Assembly (NCBI GenBank): GCA_964555645.1
Contig: CAZKTA010000016.1
Coordinates: forward strand, 1-64,000
Reading direction: 5' to 3'
DNA length: 64,000 nt
From: DTLC01 sp964555645
GTDB lineage: Bacteria; Verrucomicrobiota; Verrucomicrobiia; Limisphaerales; DTLC01
Shown: positions 59,785-64,000 of the stretch, in pieces
How positions within the stretch are numbered: the first letter of the stretch is position 1
How the letters are laid out: the number at the start of each line of letters is the position of its first letter
Notes under the pieces: generated by a model
Databases searched by the model: none
Seen by the model: the letters and a program-made list of their open reading frames with translations, nothing else
Told to the model about the DNA's origin: nothing
Translations under genes and position numbers: made by a program

Positions 59785-61200
59785 TTAAACCGAGAGATTT
59801 GCCCTTTCAAGGGCACGATTAAAATCGAACTCGGCCTTGCGCGGTTTGCGTTGCATCATTGCGTTTGCTTCGGGATCGTCCACAAACGTTTCCTTGGCGG
59901 CGTCCCAAACAAGCTTGCGCTTAAGTTTCATCCCGATCCACGCCGCTACGCACGCCTGTAGAGTACGCACCGCATGCTCCACGGGTGCAATCGGGTCGCG
60001 TCCGGCAGCGATTCCTTCAAGCCAGTTAAGGTAATGATCCGTGCTGGCCGGCCAGCGAACCGCCCCTGAGCCGAGCGGTTCAAGTATCTTCGGGTCACTT
60101 GCACGCAACGGCCCACTGCGTTGCGTGGCTTGGTCGGTTACATTCGGGTCACTGCTTGTTACGCGCGCGCCCGAGCGCGAGCAAAACACCCAGCCTTCTG
60201 CCCCCTCGAAATGTAGGCCGTTCTCAAACTTGTCGTCTAATGCAACCAGCACATCGTTCGGGTACAGCATCTCCACGTGGTACGTAGTGTGAACTGTCCA
60301 TACATCGTTGCTCATGAACTCGGCGGTTGCCTCGATTGTTTTCGGTCCGCCGTTTTCCTGGCCAATTGCCCAATGCGCAATGTCAACGTGGTGTGTGCCC
60401 CAGTTGGTGATCATCCCTAGCCCGAAGTCTTCAGTTGTGATCCAGCCGGGCCGGCCAAAACCATCTTGCGGATGCACGCGGTCTTCCATGTACGGTTGGT
60501 CAGGGGCGGGGCCAAGCCAGCGCTCGAAGTCGAGATTGCTCGGCACAGGTTGTTTTGCAGGCGGTTTGCCCTTGGGCCGGTCCAGACCAATGCCGATTCG
60601 GATGGTTTTAAGTGGACCAATACGCCCATTCCGAACAAGCTCGCTTGCGGTCCGGAACGATGACCACGGCTTTTCAGAGCGCTGTTGGCAGCCTGTCTGA
60701 AGAATCACACTTTTCGCACGCACCACCTTCCGCAACGCAATCGCCTCGGCTATGTCGTACGTGATCGGTTTTTGTACGAACAAGTGTTTGCCTGCCAGCG
60801 CAGCCTCGATTGCAATCAGCCCATGCCAATGGTCCGGTGTACTTACCACCACTGCGTCAATGTCAGGCCGCGCTAAAAGCTCACGGTAATCATGGTAAAC
60901 CTGCACCGATACTTCGGACTCGCCCGAGCCCTTGTAAAACTCGACCACTTTGGCACGAGCCGATGCAGCTCGTTTTTTGTCCACATCGCATACCGCAACC
61001 ACACGAGCCAGCCGATGCGCCATTACACCCTCCATGTCTTCGCGGCCCATTCGACCGCAGCCAATCTGCGCAACTTGAATCCGATTGTTAGGCCCGGGGT
61101 CAGCAAAAAGCCCGCGCGGCATGACATTCGGCAAAACAATTAGTCCACCTGCACTAGCTAGCGAATTTTTAATGAAACTGCGCCGTGAATGTTTTCTCAT
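59785..61200 (-). CDS. Tat-exported Gfo/Idh/MocA family oxidoreductase
   Basis: The 471-residue product starts with a twin-arginine signal (SRRSFIKNSLASAGGLIVLP). The Rossmann domain has VAQIGCGRMGREDMEG, VVAVCDVDKKRA, VVVSTPDHWHGLIAIEAALA and FVQKPITYDIAEA (the EKP motif is QKP). A C-terminal alpha/beta domain with WGTHHVDIAHWAIG and DHYLNWLEGIAAGRDP carries the usual histidines. Tat export fits a protein folded with its nicotinamide cofactor. Such enzymes are linked to oxidation of sugars to 3-keto sugars, which fits the DUF1080 gene just upstream (29 bp, same strand). Confidence 0.93.
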   Translation of the reverse strand: MRKHSRRSFIKNSLASAGGLIVLPNVMPRGLFADPGPNNRIQVAQIGCGRMGREDMEGVMAHRLARVVAVCDVDKKRAASARAKVVEFYKGSGESEVSVQVYHDYRELLARPDIDAVVVSTPDHWHGLIAIEAALAGKHLFVQKPITYDIAEAIALRKVVRAKSVILQTGCQQRSEKPWSSFRTASELVRNGRIGPLKTIRIGIGLDRPKGKPPAKQPVPSNLDFERWLGPAPDQPYMEDRVHPQDGFGRPGWITTEDFGLGMITNWGTHHVDIAHWAIGQENGGPKTIEATAEFMSNDVWTVHTTYHVEMLYPNDVLVALDDKFENGLHFEGAEGWVFCSRSGARVTSSDPNVTDQATQRSGPLRASDPKILEPLGSGAVRWPASTDHYLNWLEGIAAGRDPIAPVEHAVRTLQACVAAWIGMKLKRKLVWDAAKETFVDDPEANAMMQRKPRKAEFDFNRALERANLSV

Positions 61201-61229
61201 GCTTTAAGACCTGGTTGAGCCTAGGTTCA

Positions 61230-62687
61230 TCACAACAAACGTATCTTTATGTTCCGAAAAGACACTTGGCTACCGTGTTCCTGCAGCAGTATGTGGCCAT
61301 CCGGCCATTCACCAAACCCCGGTATGTTCCTAAATTTGCTTTGTGCGACGGCTTTTTTGAACTCGGGCGAACCACGGTCGTATTCGAGAATTTTGCGCCC
61401 GTTGAGCCAGTGCTCGACGCGCTTGCCACGCGACACGATCCGCGCCGTGTTCCATTCCCCAGGCGGCTTTACTTCTTTGGCCGAGTCTGGCGGCAACAAA
61501 TCATAAAGCGCGCCAAGTGTGCGGTTACCGTTTCTGCCAAGTTTTGCGTCCGGATGCAGTGCATCGTCCAAGATCTGAAACTCGAGTCCGATCGCTGAGC
61601 CTGTAGCGGCTTTTGCCCCCGTGCCGGTTATCGGATCAAGATTTGGCTGTACGAAGTATTTTATGCCGCTGTTACAGCCGGGGGTAAGCTTAAACTCAAC
61701 AACCAACTCGAAATCCGAAAACCGCTCATGCGTGATTATGTCGCCGCCGGCTTGTGATTCGCTGCTGCCAGTGGCAACAACTTGCAGCTCGCCATCTTTG
61801 ATCTGCCAGCCGCGCTCGGGAAATGCATCCGTGCGCGGGCTGCGCCAGCCCCGAGTAGTTTTACCGTCCCAAAGCAGGCGCCAGCCCTCAGCCTTTTCAC
61901 GCTCGGTAAGTGTGTTAAGCCCAGCCGCTTGCCCTTCAAAAGACACATCAAACGGTTTGATTCGGATGTTACGGAATTGGACTTTGAGTCCTTCTTTGGC
62001 TTTGTCTCTGCCGATGCTATGAACCTGCAACGCAATGAACCCACGCAGCGTCATCGAGTCGGTGAGCTGCGCGCGTAATTCGCCGTTGAGCCATGTCTTA
62101 ATCTCTGGACCAACAGCAAGGACCCGCAAGTGGTTCCAGTCGTTTTGTTTACTTACCTTCAGGCCCTGGACCGAAAATGCGTTCGACTCACCACCGAGTA
62201 TGCCCGGATAAAGCCATCCGCGCCGTGCTTCATCGTAAATACCGGCCGTCCATAACCGATTCCGCGGGGTCTCCATGTCAATCTCGACCTGGTAACCATG
62301 CACCCGCCCGGCCGGTACCTTGATCTGTTTGCCACCGACTTCAACCACCTTGTCGGTGTCAAAACATTGGCTCCTAATTTGCACACCCGAGTTCAGCGCA
62401 GGGTCAACCTTGAACTCAAGCTCAAGCTCGAAATCGCCGTATTCACTCTCAGTACACAGGAAACTATTCGGTGTGTCAGCAACTGCAACACCTACAATTA
62501 CACCATCTTCAACGCTAAATTTTGCATTACCACCGCGCTGTACCCAGCCGGTTAGGTCACTGCCATTAAACAACTTGCTCCATCCTTCCTGGCCATACGA
62601 AGCATAAACCACCACACCGGCAACTAACCCAGCAAGTCCAACCCGTCGGCTCGCAGATATTCGCTTCAACAACTGCTGTCCGTTCAC
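61230..62687 (-). CDS. Secreted protein with two DUF1080 (3-keto-disaccharide hydrolase) domains
   Basis: The 485-residue product has a signal peptide (about residues 12-32) and two concanavalin-like DUF1080 domains. The first (about 33-245) has SKLFNGSDLTGWVQRGGNAK, SEYGDFELELEFKVDPALNS and RNIRIKPFDV. The second (about 265-485) has WRLLWDGKTTRGW, FSDFELVVEFKLTPGCNS and SFRNIKIRLL. DUF1080 is named after 3-keto-disaccharide hydrolases. The duplicated form beside a Gfo/Idh/MocA dehydrogenase suggests oxidation followed by cleavage of keto-glycosides in the periplasm or outside, by family knowledge. The ATG at 62687 follows no obvious competitor. Confidence 0.9.
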   Translation of the reverse strand: MNGQQLLKRISASRRVGLAGLVAGVVVYASYGQEGWSKLFNGSDLTGWVQRGGNAKFSVEDGVIVGVAVADTPNSFLCTESEYGDFELELEFKVDPALNSGVQIRSQCFDTDKVVEVGGKQIKVPAGRVHGYQVEIDMETPRNRLWTAGIYDEARRGWLYPGILGGESNAFSVQGLKVSKQNDWNHLRVLAVGPEIKTWLNGELRAQLTDSMTLRGFIALQVHSIGRDKAKEGLKVQFRNIRIKPFDVSFEGQAAGLNTLTEREKAEGWRLLWDGKTTRGWRSPRTDAFPERGWQIKDGELQVVATGSSESQAGGDIITHERFSDFELVVEFKLTPGCNSGIKYFVQPNLDPITGTGAKAATGSAIGLEFQILDDALHPDAKLGRNGNRTLGALYDLLPPDSAKEVKPPGEWNTARIVSRGKRVEHWLNGRKILEYDRGSPEFKKAVAQSKFRNIPGFGEWPDGHILLQEHGSQVSFRNIKIRLL

Positions 62688-63188
62688 GCGAGCTGTTTAC
62701 GAGATTGGCTCCTCCGAGGCAACTCATTTTTACACACCTCGATGCTATCTTCCGCTTTAAAAACAACGGACCCAACTGAAGCATGCCAACGCAAACGTAT
62801 CCAGCACATCATGATGGAATCAGATTGGCGACGTCCACGCCATGCCTTGCACACCGCACACCGAACCTACTTGGCCATCTTGGGATTTCTCGGCCTTCTA
62901 ACGCATCCACGCTATGCCCTGAACACTGCACATCGAACCCGGCTATAACCCACCACATTAAGCGGCCAACACGTGTGTTTTTTCCCGTCTGGCCGTTGAA
63001 CCGCTCATCTTTTGCAATCCGCCGGCTCTGGCCTTCACGCCAGTCTTACAACCACACCACTTCCACCAAACACGTCAAAACTCATCTCTTACCCCTTTAT
63101 GATTTATCGGTCTGAGCGGTCCCGCATGGGCGGGATTGTGTCTTGACCGAAACCTCCGATGAGTGATCCCTTCACCTTCCCTCACTTA
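62688..63188. other. Intergenic region, 501 bp, with a 72-bp-spaced imperfect repeat
   Basis: No gene is recognised. The repeat at 62834-62868 and 62906-62940 is listed separately. At 63118-63136 a CCCGC/GCGGG stem is present without a T-tract. The upstream end should hold the promoter of the DUF1080 gene. Confidence 0.4.
62834..62940. repeat. Imperfect 35-bp direct repeat, 72-bp spacing
   Basis: The two copies, 62834-62868 and 62906-62940, match at 29 of 35 positions; both begin TCCACGC and share ATGCC, GCACA and CGAACC landmarks. Five of the six differences are C/T. The sequence between copies is not itself repeated beyond this block. The role is unknown. Confidence 0.55.
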
Positions 63189-63413
63189 TTAAAACCCCAG
63201 AAGAAGCGAAAGCTTGTTGTATAGCCAAACACCTACTTTTCCGACTAGAGCTAAAAACACCACAAGCGTTATGATAAAAACCTCCCAAATGCTTGGCGGC
63301 CACCAAAAACGTGGGCGGCCATGCTTTTCGTTGCTAGGCCTTTGCGGGTGCAGAGCGCTTTGGCTGTTTCCCCAACTACCTTTTACTGGTTGGACCCTCG
63401 GATGCATAAACAT
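63189..63413 (-). CDS. Small single-span membrane protein next to hicA
   Basis: The 74-residue frame has a basic N-terminal half (RPSNEKHGRPRFWWPPS) and one strong membrane helix (WEVFIITLVVFLALVGKVGV) ending in WLYNKLSLLLGF. The start overlaps the end of hicA by 38 bp, and GGGGTAA stands just before the ATG, so coupled translation is plausible. There is no recognised family. It could be a component of the hicBA unit or an unrelated gene; a shorter start inside the frame is possible. Confidence 0.4.
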   Translation of the reverse strand: MFMHPRVQPVKGSWGNSQSALHPQRPSNEKHGRPRFWWPPSIWEVFIITLVVFLALVGKVGVWLYNKLSLLLGF

Positions 63414-63678
63414 TTACCCCAACATAGCCACTCGGCATGGCATTTGCATGGTAGAGAAACTTGCGCAGTTCTTCGCTTGTAAGTTCGCAATCCCGCAATA
63501 TCTGGCCAACCAATCCTTTGCCGATCGTTTCCCCGCGATAAACTGGGACAACAGTCCGGCGACCGTCAGGGTGCCGAAGGAAAAAGTGACTGCCTTTGGA
63601 TCGAATGACCTCGAACCCCAAGCGTCGTAAAGCACCGATCAATTCCCGCCCGGTTATTGCGCGTAACTTTCCGTTCAT
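63376..63678 (-). CDS. hicA: HicA family toxin (mRNA interferase)
   Basis: HicA is a small double-stranded-RNA-binding-fold ribonuclease that cleaves mRNA when not held by HicB. The 100-residue protein has the family core LIGALRRLGFEVIRSKGSHF with active-site H31, FLRHPDGRRTVVPVYRGE and GLVGQILRDCELTSEELRKF. It extends about 20-25 residues beyond the usual end (HANAMPSGYVGVNVYASEG). Its ATG overlaps the hicB stop (TAATG), so the pair is translationally coupled with the antitoxin first. Confidence 0.9.
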   Translation of the reverse strand: MNGKLRAITGRELIGALRRLGFEVIRSKGSHFFLRHPDGRRTVVPVYRGETIGKGLVGQILRDCELTSEELRKFLYHANAMPSGYVGVNVYASEGPTSKR

Positions 63679-63902
63679 TAACCTATCGCCACCCGTTGCA
63701 CGCCCACGAACTCCTTTGTCACTGGTTGTTCCACTTCAAGATACAACTCTATTGCCTCTTTGATCCGTTGCATCAACACATCCAAAGACTTCGCTTGTGT
63801 GTGGCATCCCGGTAACGCCGGCACCGAGGCAACAAAGTACCCGTCCTCGTCCTGTTCGATTACAACGTGGAATTCTTTTCTCGCGCCGCACGCCTTCTTC
63901 AC
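63678..63902 (-). CDS. hicB: HicB family antitoxin
   Basis: The 74-residue protein shows the HicB-like fold: FHVVIEQDEDGYFVASVPAL, PGCHTQAKSLDVLMQRIKEA and IELYLEVEQP. It should bind and neutralise HicA. There is no C-terminal DNA-binding helix-turn-helix or ribbon-helix-helix domain, so autoregulation may differ from two-domain HicB proteins. It precedes hicA with a 1-bp stop/start overlap. Confidence 0.9.
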   Translation of the reverse strand: MKKACGARKEFHVVIEQDEDGYFVASVPALPGCHTQAKSLDVLMQRIKEAIELYLEVEQPVTKEFVGVQRVAIG

Positions 63903-64000
63903 AGCTCGGTTACACTATACAACCCGGAACAGGTTCTGTCAGCACCAAATCCGCTTGTTCAGCAGTACGTAAGGTTATTCCTCGAATTCCAATCAGCGTT

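Overview
The window looks like a chromosomal segment of a Verrucomicrobiota bacterium, probably from the Pedosphaera/Limisphaera side of the phylum. This is inferred from protein content: several large secreted proteins with autotransporter-associated beta-strand repeats (PATR), a PEP-CTERM protein, a pseudopilin with the GFTLIELLVVIAIIAILAAL leader, delta-60 repeats, paired 3-keto-disaccharide hydrolase (DUF1080) domains beside a Tat-exported Gfo/Idh/MocA oxidoreductase, and lipoproteins of the DUF3568 type. There is no rRNA, CRISPR array, insertion sequence or phage. Two tRNA genes are present: Phe(GAA) and Leu(GAG).

Layout. 1-2208 (-): a large secreted protein with an N-terminal anchor, a Calx-beta-like segment and a propeller-like region, broken by a frameshift and running off the left edge. 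2576-5564 (-): operon CPBP protease - thiL - tsaE - tsaB. 5819-10842 (+): YyaL/DUF255 protein, tRNA-Phe, LptF/G permease, sialate O-acetylesterase. 10845-13772 (-): SDR oxidoreductase, a 54-residue basic protein with its own terminator, a cysteine-rich secreted peptide and an M28 peptidase. 13940-15793: a DUF4412-like secreted protein (+) and a GNAT acetyltransferase (-). 15896-18751 (-): alaS. 19030-20244 (-): a decayed AGE-family sugar 2-epimerase pseudogene. 20980-22967 (+): rarA and a 5-formyl-THF cyclo-ligase. 23050-24723: two envelope proteins (-) and a DUF3568 lipoprotein (+). 25432-29697 (+): a chimeric surface protein with VWA, Ig, seven delta-60 repeats and a P domain. 29734-33625: nitroreductase (-), then rho, ribD and ribE (+). 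34663-36090 (-): tRNA-Leu and trpD.

The most distinctive part is 36373-55726, where seven genes in a row on the minus strand all encode exported proteins. Read 5' to 3' these are a PEP-CTERM protein, a 1891-residue PATR protein, a pseudopilin, a GH128-like glycosidase-PATR protein, a small prodomain-like protein, a metzincin-like protease-PATR protein and a BNR_4-PATR protein. The last four overlap or nearly touch and form a probable operon. No C-terminal beta-barrel is visible in the PATR proteins. Instead they share a roughly 70-residue C-terminal domain, also present on the VWA protein, which is a candidate sorting or anchoring signal. The protease has an unusual HExxxHxxGxxH motif, and its prodomain-like partner is a separate gene with its own signal peptide. 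A plausible reading is an extracellular or surface system for degrading complex polysaccharide and protein.

To the right lie a histidine kinase with a long OB-fold-like exported sensor region and its NarL-type response regulator, a ROK kinase lacking the usual zinc cysteines, the Gfo/Idh/MocA oxidoreductase and DUF1080 pair (keto-sugar processing), and a hicBA toxin-antitoxin module at the right end. Functions are assigned from recognised motifs and families; no database search was possible.
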